DNA of 64,000 bases from Symsagittifera roscoffensis (Eukaryota; Xenacoelomorpha; Acoela; Convolutidae): the NCBI RefSeq assembly GCF_963678635.1, contig NC_087067.1:18421639-18485638 (forward strand). Direction: 5' to 3'. The position numbers and the translations under genes are program-made. The notes beneath the pieces were generated by a model, which ran no database searches, was not told where the DNA came from, and saw only the letters and a program-made list of their open reading frames with translations. How positions within the stretch are numbered: position 1 is the first letter of the stretch; each line of letters starts with the position of its first letter. This document shows positions 1-10,866 of this stretch, in pieces.

Positions 1-27
1 CGTGCTAACCGCTACACCACAGCACCT
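1..27 (-). pseudogene. tRNA-Val-like unit cut by window edge
   Basis: Only the tRNA 5' part lies in the window (acceptor 5' strand, D-arm, start of the anticodon stem). It matches 3646-3672 inside the full unit 3599-3671, which has anticodon AAC but a T-arm mismatch. Confidence 0.8.
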
Positions 28-3000
28 GAGCTTTCCCAAGTAGCTTCTTTTTCTTGTTTTGCAGACCTGGAATTTTTGTCATCAGTGCATATGTCAAAAG
101 TTACGGAAAAATTTCGCATGTCAGGAAATTTTTCTGGAGTAAGTTTCACCGTATTTTCCATTGAACAAATTTTTTGTGCAATCCATATTTATCAATTTTA
201 TGATCCTGCACTTTCGGATGCTGACCAGGATCGAACTGGAGAACTTTTGCGTGTAAGTCAGACGTGATAACCCCTACACAGCAGCTCCTGAGCTTTCTCA
301 AGTAGCTTCTTTTTCTTGTTTTGCAGACCTCGAATTTTATCATCAGTGCATTTGTCGAAAACTACGGAAAATTAATGTATTAATGTCTTAATGTATTGTT
401 GTCACGTATCAGGCAATTTTTCCGGAGTTAATTGAAATATAAATTTCAACGAACAAAATCTTTGTACATTCCTTATTCAACTTTTTTTATGACAATTGAC
501 TTCCTGATGCTATCCAGGATAGAACTGGAGACCTTCTGCGTGTAAGGCAGACGTGATAACCCCTACACCACAGTTCCTCAGATTACTCAAGTAGCTTCTT
601 TTTCTTGTTTTGCAGACCTGGAATTTTGTCATCATTGCATTTGTAGAATTTTACGGAAAATTTTTGCATGTCTTAATGTATTGTCGTCACGTGTCAGGCA
701 ATTTTTCTGGAGTTAATTGAAATATATTTTTCAACGAACAAAATCTTTGTACATTCCTTATTCAACTTTTTTATGACAATTGACTTCCTCATGCTATCCA
801 AGATCGAACTGGAGACCTTCTGCGTGTAAGGCAGACGTGAGAAACGCTACACCACAGCACCTGAGCTTTCTCAAGTAGCTTTTTGTTCTTGTTTTGCAGA
901 CCTGGAATTTTCGTCATCAGTGCATATTTCAAAAGTTACGAAGAAATTTTGCATGTCTTATAGTAATTCCGTCAAGTGTCAGGCAATTCTTCTGGAGTTA
1001 GCTTTACCGTATTTTGCAATGAACAAAATCTTTGTGCAATTCCTATTTATCAATTCTATGAAACTTGACTTTCTGATACTGTCCAGGATCGAACTGGAGA
1101 CCTTCTGCGTGTAATGCAGACGTGATAACGGCTACACCACAGCACCTGAACTTTCTGAAGTAGCTTCTTTTTCTTGTTTTGCAGACCTGGAATTTTTGTC
1201 GTCAGTGCATATGTCAAAACTTACGGAAAAATTTCGCTTGTCTTATTGTAATTTTATCACGTGTCAGGCAATTTTTCTGGAGTTAGTTTTACCGTATTTT
1301 GCAATGAACAAAATCTTTGTGCAATTCCTATTTATCAATTCTGTGAAACTGGACTTTTTGTTGCTGTCCAGGATCGAACCGGAGACCTTCTGCGTGTATG
1401 GCAGACGTGATAACCGCTACACCAGAGCATCTGAACTTTCTGAAGTAGCTTCTTTTTCTTGTTTTGCAGACCTGGAATTTTTGTCATCAGTGCATATGTC
1501 AAAAGTTACGGAAAAATTTCGCATGTCAGGAAATTTTTCTGGAGTAAGTTTCACCGTATTTTCCATTGAACAAATTTTTTGTGCAATCCATATTTATCAA
1601 TTTTATGATCCTGCACTTTCGGATGCTGACCAGGATCGAACTGGAGAACTTTTGCGTGTAAGTCAGACGTGATAACCCCTACACAGCAGCTCCTGAGCTT
1701 TCTCAAGTAGCTTCTTTTTCTTGTTTTGCAGACCTCGAATTTTATCATCAGTGCATTTGTCGAAAACTACGGAAAATTAATGTATTAATGTCTTAATGTA
1801 TTGTTGTCACGTATCAGGCAATTTTTCCGGAGTTAATTGAAATATAAATTTCAACGAACAAAATCTTTGTACATTCCTTATTCAACTTTTTTTATGACAA
1901 TTGACTTCCTGATGCTATCCAGGATAGAACTGGAGACCTTCTGCGTGTAAGGCAGACGTGATAACCCCTACACCACAGTTCCTCAGATTACTCAAGTAGC
2001 TTCTTTTTCTTGTTTTGCAGACCTGGAATTTTGTCATCATTGCATTTGTAGAATTTTACGGAAAATTTTTGCATGTCTTAATGTATTGTCGTCACGTGTC
2101 AGGCAATTTTTCTGGAGTTAATTGAAATATATTTTTCAACGAACAAAATCTTTGTACATTCCTTATTCAACTTTTTTATGACAATTGACTTCCTGATGCT
2201 ATCCAAGATCGAACTGGAGACCTTCTGCGTGTAAGGCAGACGTGAGAAACGCTACACCACAGCACCTGAGCTTTCTCAAGTAGCTTTTTGTTCTTGTTTT
2301 GCAGACCTGGAATTTTCGTCATCAGTGCATATTTCAAAAGTTACGAAGAAATTTTGCATGTCTTATAGTAATTCCGTCAAGTGTCAGGCAATTCTTCTGG
2401 AGTTAGCTTTACCGTATTTTGCAATGAACAAAATCTTTGTGCAATTCCTATTTATCAATTCTATGAAACTTGACTTTCTGATACTGTCCAGGATCGAACT
2501 GGAGACCTTCTGCGTGTAATGCAGACGTGATAACGGCTACACCACAGCACCTGAACTTTCTGAAGTAGCTTCTTTTTCTTGTTTTGCAGACCTGGAATTT
2601 TTGTCGTCAGTGCATATGTCAAAACTTACGGAAAAATTTCGCTTGTCTTATTGTAATTTTATCACGTGTCAGGCAATTTTTCTGGAGTTAGTTTTACCGT
2701 ATTTTGCAATGAACAAAATCTTTGTGCAATTCCTATTTATCAATTCTGTGAAACTGGACTTTTTGTTGCTGTCCAGGATCGAACCGGAGACCTTCTGCGT
2801 GTATGGCAGACGTGATAACCGCTACACCAGAGCATCTGAACTTTCTGAAGTAGCTTCTTTTTCTTGTTTTGCAGACCTGGAATTTTTGTCATCAGTGCAT
2901 ATGTCAAAAGTTACGGAAAAATTTCGCATGTCAGGAAATTTTTCTGGAGTAAGTTTCACCGTATTTTCCATTGAACAAATTTTTTGTGCAATCCATATTT

Positions 3001-5078
3001 ATCAATTTTATGATCCTGCACTTTCGGATGCTGACCAGGATCGAACTGGAGAACTTTTGCGTGTAAGTCAGACGTGATAACCCCTACACAGCAGCTCCTG
3101 AGCTTTCTCAAGTAGCTTCTTTTTCTTGTTTTGCAGACCTCGAATTTTATCATCAGTGCATTTGTCGAAAACTACGGAAAATTAATGTATTAATGTCTTA
3201 ATGTATTGTTGTCACGTATCAGGCAATTTTTCCGGAGTTAATTGAAATATAAATTTCAACGAACAAAATCTTTGTACATTCCTTATTCAACTTTTTTTAT
3301 GACAATTGACTTCCTGATGCTATCCAGGATAGAACTGGAGACCTTCTGCGTGTAAGGCAGACGTGATAACCCCTACACCACAGTTCCTCAGATTACTCAA
3401 GTAGCTTCTTTTTCTTGTTTTGCAGACCTGGAATTTTGTCATCATTGCATTTGTAGAATTTTACGGAAAATTTTTGCATGTCTTAATGTATTGTCGTCAC
3501 GTGTCAGGCAATTTTTCTGGAGTTAATTGAAATATATTTTTCAACGAACAAATTCTTTGTACAGTCATTATTCATCATTTTTATGGTAGTTGACGTTCTG
3601 ATGCTGTCCAGGATTGACTTGGAGAACATCTGCATGTTAGGCAGACGTGCTAACCGCTACACCACAGCACCTGAGCTTTCCCAAGTAGCTTCTTTTTCTT
3701 GTTTTGCAGACCTGGAATTTTTGTCATCAGTGCATATGTCAAAAGTTACGGAAAAATTTCGCATGTCAGGAAATTTTTCTGGAGTAAGTTTCACCGTATT
3801 TTCCATTGAACAAATTTTTTGTGCAATCCATATTTATCAATTTTATGATCCTGCACTTTCGGATGCTGACCAGGATCGAACTGGAGAACTTTTGCGTGTA
3901 AGTCAGACGTGATAACCCCTACACAGCAGCTCCTGAGCTTTCTCAAGTAGCTTCTTTTTCTTGTTTTGCAGACCTCGAATTTTATCATCAGTGCATTTGT
4001 CGAAAACTACGGAAAATTAATGTATTAATGTCTTAATGTATTGTTGTCACGTATCAGGCAATTTTTCCGGAGTTAATTGAAATATAAATTTCAACGAACA
4101 AAATCTTTGTACATTCCTTATTCAACTTTTTTTATGACAATTGACTTCCTGATGCTATCCAGGATAGAACTGGAGACCTTCTGCGTGTAAGGCAGACGTG
4201 ATAACCCCTACACCACAGTTCCTCAGATTACTCAAGTAGCTTCTTTTTCTTGTTTTGCAGACCTGGAATTTTGTCATCATTGCATTTGTAGAATTTTACG
4301 GAAAATTTTTGCATGTCTTAATGTATTGTCGTCACGTGTCAGGCAATTTTTCTGGAGTTAATTGAAATATATTTTTCAACGAACAAAATCTTTGTACATT
4401 CCTTATTCAACTTTTTTATGACAATTGACTTCCTGATGCTATCCAAGATCGAACTGGAGACCTTCTGCGTGTAAGGCAGACGTGAGAAACGCTACACCAC
4501 AGCACCTGAGCTTTCTCAAGTAGCTTTTTGTTCTTGTTTTGCAGACCTGGAATTTTCGTCATCAGTGCATATTTCAAAAGTTACGAAGAAATTTTGCATG
4601 TCTTATAGTAATTCCGTCAAGTGTCAGGCAATTCTTCTGGAGTTAGCTTTACCGTATTTTGCAATGAACAAAATCTTTGTGCAATTCCTATTTATCAATT
4701 CTATGAAACTTGACTTTCTGATACTGTCCAGGATCGAACTGGAGACCTTCTGCGTGTAATGCAGACGTGATAACGGCTACACCACAGCACCTGAACTTTC
4801 TGAAGTAGCTTCTTTTTCTTGTTTTGCAGACCTGGAATTTTTGTCGTCAGTGCATATGTCAAAACTTACGGAAAAATTTCGCTTGTCTTATTGTAATTTT
4901 ATCACGTGTCAGGCAATTTTTCTGGAGTTAGTTTTACCGTATTTTGCAATGAACAAAATCTTTGTGCAATTCCTATTTATCAATTCTGTGAAACTGGACT
5001 TTTTGTTGCTGTCCAGGATCGAACCGGAGACCTTCTGCGTGTATGGCAGACGTGATAACCGCTACACCAGAGCATCTG
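1..5078 (-). repeat. tRNA-Val satellite, 1405-bp five-monomer HOR block
   Basis: Tandem monomers of 260-290 bp, each with one minus-strand tRNA-Val-like unit. Five monomers form a 1405-bp unit: sequence at 146-1550 recurs at 1551-2955 and in part at 2956 onward. An 835-bp shortened copy follows, so the window start recurs at 3646 (super-period 3645 bp). Copies are nearly identical; one difference I noticed is c790 versus g2195. tRNA-like units (plus-strand left ends) are at 1 (partial), 216, 505, 789, 1074, 1359, 1621, 1910, 2194, 2479, 2764, 3026, 3315, 3599, 3861, 4150, 4434, 4719 and 5004. Most carry anticodon UAC and some stem mismatches. The near identity implies recent amplification or ongoing homogenisation by unequal exchange (inference). 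Homology to the 1405-bp unit ends near 5078. Confidence 0.95.
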
Positions 5079-5578
5079 AGCTTACTCAAGTAGCTTCTTT
5101 TTCTTGTTTTGCATGCATACCTGGAATTTTTGCCATCAGTGCGTTTTTCGAAAATTACGGAAAATTTTCGCATGTCCTAATGAAATTTCGTCACGTGTCA
5201 GGCAATTTTTCTGGAGTTAGTTGAAATAAATTTTTCAACGAACAAAACCTTTGTACAGTCCTTTTTCAACTTTTTTTATGACAAATTACTTCCTGATGCT
5301 ATCCAGGATCGAACTGGAGACCTTCTGCGTGTAAGGCAGACGTGAGAAGCGCTACACCAGAGCACCTGAGCTTTCTCAAGTAGCTTTTTGTTCTTGTTTT
5401 GCAGACCTGGAATTTTCGTCATCAGTGCATAATTCAAAAGTTACGAAAACATTTCGCATGTTTTATAGTTATTCCGTCAAGTGTCAGGCAATTCTTCTGG
5501 AGTTAGCTTTACCGTATTTTGCAATGAACAAAATCTTTGTGCAATTCCTATTTATCAATTCTATGAAACTGGACTTTC

Positions 5579-5651
5579 TGATACTGTCCAGGATCGAACT
5601 GGAGACCTTCTGCGTGTAAGGCAGACGTGATAACCGCTACACCACAGCATC
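5579..5651 (-). tRNA. tRNA-Val (UAC), full cloverleaf
   Basis: All four stems pair. The acceptor 5' strand GATGCTG pairs with CAGTATC (one G-U), the anticodon stem TCTGC pairs with GCAGA, and the T stem TCCAG pairs with CTGGA. The anticodon loop is CTTACAC, giving UAC with U33 present. The T-loop TTCGATC keeps T54, T55, C56 and A58, and the discriminator is A73. Its neighbours in the same block are damaged, so it may be a surviving gene or a chance-intact repeat copy. Confidence 0.6.
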
Positions 5652-6722
5652 TGAGCTTTCTGAAGTAGCTTCTTTTTCTTGTTTTGCAGACCTGGAATTT
5701 TTGTCATCAGTGCATATGTCAAAAGTTACGGAAAAATTTCGCATGTCTTATTGTAATTTTATCACGTGTCAGGCAATTTTTCTGGAGTTAGTTTTACCGT
5801 ATTTCGCAATGAACAAAATCTTTGTGCAATTCCTGTTTATCAATTCTGTGAAACTGGACTTTTTTTTGCTGTCCAGGATCGAACTGGAGACCTTCTGCGT
5901 GTATGGCAGACGTGATAACCGCTACACCACAGCATCTGAGCTTACTCAAGTAGCTTCTTTTTCTTGTTTTGCATGCAGACCTGGAATTTTTGCCATCAGT
6001 GCGTTTTTCGAAAATTACGGAAAATTTTCGCATGTCTTAATGAAATTTCGTCACGTGTCAGGCAATTTTTCTGGAGTTAGTTGAAATAAATTTTTCAACG
6101 AACAAAAGCTTTGTACAGTCCTTTTTCAACTTTTTTATGACAATTTACTTCCTGATGCTATCCAGGATCGAACTGGAGACCTTCTGCCTGTAAGGCAGAC
6201 GTGAGAAGCGCTACACCAGAGCACCTGAGCTTTCTCAAGTAGCTTTTTGTTCTTGTTTTGCAGACCTGGATATTTCGTCATCAGTGCATAATTCAAAAGT
6301 TACGAAAAAATTTCGCATGTCTTATAGTAATTCCTTCAAGTGTCAGACAATTCTTCGGGAGTTAGCTTTACCGTATTTTGCAATGAACAAAAGCTTTGTG
6401 CAATTCCTATTTATCAATTCTATGAAACTGGACTTTCTGATGCTGTCCAGGATCGAACTGGAGACTTTCTGCGTGTAAGGCAGACGTGATAACCGCTACA
6501 TCACAGCACCTGAGCTTTCTGAAGTAGCTTCTTTTTTTTGTTTTGCGGACCTGGAATTTTTGTCATCAGTGGATATGTCAAAAGTTACCGAAAAATTTTG
6601 CATGTGTTATTATAATTTCATCACGTGTCAGGCAATTTTTCTGGAGTTAGTTTTACCGTATTTTGCAATGAACAAAATCTTTGTGCAATTCTATTTATCA
6701 ATTCTGTGAAACTGGACTTTCT

Positions 6723-6725
6723 GTT
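6723..6725. repeat. Target-site duplication, left copy (gtt)
   Basis: gtt precedes the element's TGTAAC end and is repeated directly after its GTCACA end at 11037-11039. Joining the flanks across one gtt gives the normal monomer context (compare 1355-1370). Three bases is short for an LTR element (4-6 is usual), so the call depends on exactly where the ends lie. Confidence 0.6.
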
Positions 6726-7161
6726 TGTAACATTCGCCCGGAAGATACATATCAACGGAAAATAAAACTAAGTCCTAAGACGACTGGCTAACGTCTAAAC
6801 AGAGCTTTACATGTTTTTAACGGTCTCTACCGAGCCAGTACTTTCGGTGGTCTTTCTAACATCGGATCGACAAAAAACGTTACTGCTTTCGGCTTCGGTC
6901 AAAACACTCAAATTAACTTAATTACATGCAGAAATAGTGAGCTCATGGCTGGGTCTCAGTATCCCCAGACCACGAGGTCACTCCTAAAATCAGGGCTACT
7001 ACTATTTATTGAATTATTATTGTTTTTGTTCAGTAGATAAAAATCATCATCTCCATCGAAGATGGATCAACCCTTTCCTTCAACTCCTAGCTTCTCATCT
7101 TAGCAGAATGAATTCAGATGTTAATTAAATTCAACTCAGGACATTATAGGGAAGCTAAAAG

Positions 7162-7171
7162 TTTATATAAG
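7162..7171 (-). promoter_or_regulatory. TATA box of 3' LTR
   Basis: The minus strand reads TTATATAAAC, with a conserved twin in the other repeat. An AATAAA-like signal lies about 150 bp downstream on the same strand, as expected for U3/R of an LTR. The actual start site is not visible. Confidence 0.55.
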
Positions 7172-7199
7172 TTAAAAAAGTTTCAGTCCCGAGACCCCT

Positions 7200-7217
7200 C
7201 CGGATTCCTGAATCCGG
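7200..7217. repeat. Inverted repeat CCGGATTC/GAATCCGG in LTR
   Basis: Eight-base perfect arms around a 2-nt spacer, just upstream of the TATA box on the minus strand. Conserved at 10597-10614. Confidence 0.65.
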
Positions 7218-7285
7218 GGAAATAAGGTTCTTATTCTCCTCCCGGAAAGCTGGTTTTCCACCCTTCACCGTTGTTCGCAACGGCC

Positions 7286-7317
7286 TTGCAACTATTGTAG
7301 CGACACAATAGTTGCAA
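7286..7317. repeat. Inverted repeat with 13-bp arms in LTR
   Basis: TTGCAACTATTGT at 7286-7298 is followed after 6 nt by its reverse complement at 7305-7317. The right LTR carries the same structure with one loop change. It could form a hairpin in U3 DNA or bind a dimeric factor. Confidence 0.7.
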
Positions 7318-7461
7318 CTCGGAGCGGTCTCTGCTACTTCTGCAATTCGTTGTTGTTTTTTTAACCACAATCTTCGTTGTTTTCGCTATCGTAACTAATG
7401 TTGTTGTGTTTTTCTCTGGTTTTCTATCAAAAATGGCCGTTTCTGATGTTTCTCAGAAATA

Positions 7462-7469
7462 TGACGTCA
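7462..7469. promoter_or_regulatory. TGACGTCA palindrome (CRE-like) in 3' LTR
   Basis: A perfect 8-bp TGACGTCA, the consensus for CREB/ATF-type bZIP factors, in the putative U3 upstream of the TATA box. It is conserved in the other repeat. Confidence 0.5.
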
Positions 7470-7639
7470 TACTTCGAGTTTTTAAAATTTCAAAATACCA
7501 GAATATCTTGACCTTCGCCGTTTTACTAATCGTTCCAATAACGTTATTAATCGCTTAAAACCGTCATTTCGGAAGGTTCGCTGCTAAAATTCCGAATCTG
7601 CTGAATTTGCATTTTGGTCCATTCTGGTCAAATGTCACA

Positions 7640-8273
7640 TACTCCCCGGACAGTCCGGTCAATGTCCCTACTGAATCTCGCAATGTTCGTAAATTAGGTA
7701 CAGTGTCATCGAACAGAATTTACAAAATGCACGAAATTACTTTTATCCGCGACATATCGACTCACTGCAGAAAATAAATGGCATCATACTACATCACTAT
7801 AGCCTTCAAATTCTTTCATTAATCTGCACATTGAGGATATGACCTAAGATAAAAACATCTTTTCCGACTTCCAATGTCAATGTCCTGATTAAAAACTTTT
7901 TCTCCTAGATTTAAAAGGTGTTGGTTTGCAGGACAGTCCTGCCAACCAACAAGCTAAAATTATCCTACTATGCTTCTTCCCTTCGGAAATCTTGCTTGTT
8001 ATTGTCCTGAATATCAAAACTAAGAAACTCTGTGGTTAGAAAGAACAATGAAACAATCTCCCTCTTCGAGAGATTACCCAAGCCTTTCATATCACCACAA
8101 AGTGATCAGTTCTCCTAGTTGATTAAAAACAATCATGCAGGCTCGAGTATTTAAATATACTCTTCACTCAAGCCTTTCTAAATAAATAGTAAGTAAGTGT
8201 CTCTAAAGCCACTTAACTAAAATCAAAATGCAAACTTATAAATGCAACAATTCCTTCAATGATCAAAGCTCAA
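7640..8273 (-). other. Element interior without a gene; two hairpins
   Basis: I see no credible coding frame here. On the minus strand the bases abutting the 3' LTR read CCGGGGAGTA, a short purine-rich run that could serve as a polypurine tract, though it is weaker than typical. Two inverted repeats share the core GGACAGTCC. One is at 7646-7658 (CCGGAC/GTCCGG arms). The other is at 7921-7949 (14-bp arms, one mismatch, 1-nt spacer). The rest is AT-rich and probably 3' untranslated. Confidence 0.5.
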
Positions 8274-10208
8274 CTAAATGTTCCAGTTTTCAATTACAAC
8301 TTGGTTGCTTGGTTTCTCACTTGAGTTTTTCACACACATAAAAACAATTCTGAGTTTCACTTTCTTTTTCTTCGTCACTCCTTTGTTGTCTTCTTTTTTT
8401 CGTCGTTTAGAAGTTCTAAAACTTCTAAATTCTTTTAAATTTCTTTCTTTTTGCCTCTTGTTCTTTCGACCGTTTGTCAATGTTCCATCTCTTCCTCCTG
8501 TGACACTGACTCTGCACTTTCAGTTTCTGTGTCTTGCAACACATCGTTTGCTATCCTGACGCTGTTGGAAGCAGTCCTCCAACACTTCTGCTCTTCTACC
8601 CTCTGTTTGCAACAAGGTAGGGGATCCACGTTAGATTCTCTGTTTCAGCAGAAGCTGTTGTGGAGACACAACGTCACGTTTCTCTCCAAATCTTCCTTCA
8701 ACATCTCTTCCTTCTCCTTTCCACTACGTTCACTCGTCCTGGAAATTCTCTTTACAGCGGTGGTCACTGCATTCCGATGAGTCACGAAAGCTCGCTTGAA
8801 AGCTCCTGCTCCAATGTCCAGCTGATATTCACTATACACTCTGCCGTGATTCGACATATGCTTCTTGGCATATTCGTACAACGATTCAGTCACGTTGGCT
8901 CTAAAGCACGGCATCAGTCGTCTTCTTGCCCATATCTTCTTCACTTCCATCGGAATGTTTAGAATCTTGCACATGGTCTCGAAAAGATCTAAATCTTTTT
9001 GACAATCCAATTTCCGCAACTGTTCTCTCGTCGGTGCCTCTTGTCTATTGTTTTCTTTCACATGAGCTTCCAGCCATCGTTTCGCCATCATAACCCCCAC
9101 TATCACTACTGTTATGGGCTGTGATGAGTCTGGTAAACCCATGGAGAGCAGCTCTCCAGAGTCCCAGATCAACACCAGATTACTACGCTTGGGATACCAC
9201 CAAGTCTGCAACAAGCAGTGGCAGTGAAACTCATCATGCGTCAACATGATGCTCCTCCAATTGCGTTTTCCCGAAGCTTCCAGTAATAGTTCCACTTCCA
9301 TCATCACTCGGTGGACTTCATCATTCTCGTCTACTGTATTGTAATCTGTAACAGTTGATCCTCTCTGTTTCTGCCTTTCAAAGTCACTGAATTCCCACTC
9401 ACGTATCCCATGAACTTCCTTCCCAGTATCGATTCCAACTCCTCCTTTGTTCTCTCTGGAACCGCTGAGAACATTTTACATAGCAACTCGTAAGATTTTT
9501 CGGACATTCTCGTTAGTCTCGCACACTTTGGTACTGAGAAGGCTTGATCCACGATCGTTCTCGTACTCTTTACATCCACAGCTACAAAATGCACCGGGTA
9601 TCTGCTCTTGCACATTGGAGCCAATGCCGAGCCCACCAAATATCGTGCTCCTGATGGTCTACAATAACTCTCACTGTGTCTGATGTTCATTTCCGCCTCG
9701 ATCGCTTCCCTCCATTTTCCTATGTGTTTCTGCTCGGTTTGTAGAACTCCTGGGAATACTTCTACACTGATGGCAGTGACCATCTCATGTCTCTGTTCTA
9801 GATTCAATAGTGACTCTAAAGAACTAAACATGCTGTAGAACCCTAGTGCAGTCACTAGATTCACCTCAGTTCCTCCATGACAATCCGCTATCAGTTCCGT
9901 TTCCGTTCTTGCTTTCATCACGACGTTCCCAAACAATACCGTCAATTGCTTGTGTTGTTTCTCTAGGGTCTTCACACAGTCCAGACTTCCACAAACGTGA
10001 CCCTCCAGTCCACAGACTTCCACCAGACAGCTACCAGGTTTGACCCAGTCTTCTGGTCCCCAGCCAGGCAACTCCACTTTATCTTCACCGTTGCTCCTTT
10101 TTGGATTATCAGATCCCTCAGGTTCGTCATAAGGAAAACCTTCTCTTCTTTTGACCTCTTCCTTTCTTCTGAATCATATTCTTCGCGAGTCAGTCCCATC
10201 ATCCACAT
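8274..10208 (-). pseudogene. Unidentified element-encoded gene, frame-broken
   Basis: A minus-strand coding region of about 1.9 kb in four pieces. Piece 1 is open from 10307, with its first in-frame ATG at 10208 and a stop at 9972. Piece 2 covers 10077-9331 (about 248 codons). Piece 3 covers about 9360-8645 (about 230 codons) and ends in TGA at 8645-8647, beyond which the same frame stays open to 8477 with a Glu-rich stretch. Piece 4 covers 8480-8274 and is very Lys/Arg-rich (KRRKKEDNKG, then KKKK), resembling a nuclear localisation signal. Each change of frame is a -1 step. I see no slippery heptamer at the first two transitions. No motif of RT, RNase H, integrase, protease or zinc knuckle was recognised, and I do not know this protein. 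Candidates are a gag-like protein, captured host cargo, or one intron-containing gene. Confidence 0.55.
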
Positions 10209-10557
10209 GTTTTTAACCGTCTCTACCAAGCCAGTACTTTCGGTGGTCTTTCTAACATCGGGTCGACAAAAAACGTTACTGCTTTCGGCTTCGGTCAAAA
10301 CACTCAAATTAACTTAATTACATGCAGAAATAGTGAGCTCATGGCTGGGTCTTAGTATCCCCAGACCACGAGGTCACTCCTAAAATCAGGGCTACTACTA
10401 TTTATTGAATTATTATTGTTTTTGTTCAGTAGATAAAAATCATCATCTCTATCGAAGATGGATCAACCCTTTCCCTCAACTCCTAGCTTCTCATCTTAGC
10501 AGAATGAATTCAGATGTTAATTAAATTCAACTCAGGACATAATAGGGAAGCTAAAAG

Positions 10558-10567
10558 TTTATATAAG
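10558..10567 (-). promoter_or_regulatory. TATA box of 5' LTR
   Basis: Same TATATAA core as in the 3' LTR, about 350 bp upstream (minus strand) of the first in-frame ATG of the interior gene at 10208. This would be the functional promoter copy. Confidence 0.55.
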
Positions 10568-10858
10568 TTAATAAAAGTTTCAGTCTCGAGACCCCTCCGG
10601 ATTCCTGAATCCGGGGAAATAAGGCCGTTATTCTCCTCCCGGAAAGCTGGTTTTCCACCCTTCACCGTTGTTCGCAACGGCCTTGCAACTATTGTATCGA
10701 CACAATAGTTGCAACTCGGAGCGGTCTCTGCTACTTCTGCAATTCGTTGTTGTTTTTTTAACCACAATCTTCGTTGTTTTCGCCATCGCAACTAATGTTG
10801 TTGTGTTTTTCTCTGGTTTTCTATCAAAAATGGCCGTTTCTGACGTTTCTCAGAAATA

Positions 10859-10866
10859 TGACGTCA
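10859..10866. promoter_or_regulatory. TGACGTCA palindrome (CRE-like) in 5' LTR
   Basis: Second copy of the bZIP-type palindrome, intact despite about 3% divergence between the two repeats. Binding is inferred from the motif alone. Confidence 0.5.

Larger units (their letters stand above)
5079..6725 (-). repeat. tRNA-Val satellite, about 860-bp three-monomer periodicity
   Basis: Sequence at 4841-5424 recurs at 5701-6283 with visible divergence (period about 860 bp, three monomers). tRNA-like units lie at 5294, 5579, 5864, 6153 and 6438. A sixth is split by the mobile element: its first bases end at 6725 and the rest resumes at 11037. The unit at 5579-5651 keeps all stems and anticodon UAC. 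Those at 5294 and 6153 have altered D-loops (a GAAGCG variant of the usual TAACCG on the plus strand). Confidence 0.93.
6726..7639 (-). repeat. Terminal direct repeat, 3' LTR (914 bp)
   Basis: Read on the minus strand it starts TGTGACATTTG at 7639 and ends GAATGTTACA at 6726. From 6809 to 7639 it matches 10205-11036. I count roughly 23 differences over about 831 bp (about 3%), an approximate hand count. Minus-strand order is a CRE-like palindrome (7462-7469), two hairpins, TATATAA (near 7164-7170) and AATAAA (near 7009-7016), consistent with a U3-R-U5 layout. The outer 83 bp (6726-6808) has no counterpart in the other repeat. Confidence 0.8.

Noticed and set aside
1196..1672. Plus-strand open frames such as this one, repeated throughout the array, as protein genes
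   Set aside because: They are antisense translations of the tRNA and linker, have no consistent start, and their ends shift with every small indel.
3540..3560. CENP-B box in the linker (minus strand GTTCGTTGAAA resembles its first half)
   Set aside because: The CGGG half needed for the core NTTCG----A--CGGG is absent; ATAT-type sequence is there instead.
7155..7370. Minus-strand open frame inside the LTR (also at 10510-10791) as a gene
   Set aside because: It spans the TATA box and U3 hairpins, and its two copies differ in amino-acid sequence and ends without sign of coding constraint.
8278..8559. Plus-strand open frame in the mobile element resembling a membrane protein
   Set aside because: It is the complement of the Lys/Arg-rich minus-strand piece, so the Phe-rich composition is a shadow.
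9300..9345. Programmed -1 frameshift site between interior pieces 2 and 3
   Set aside because: No X-XXY-YYZ heptamer is visible in the overlap, so decay, an intron or an indel error is at least as likely.
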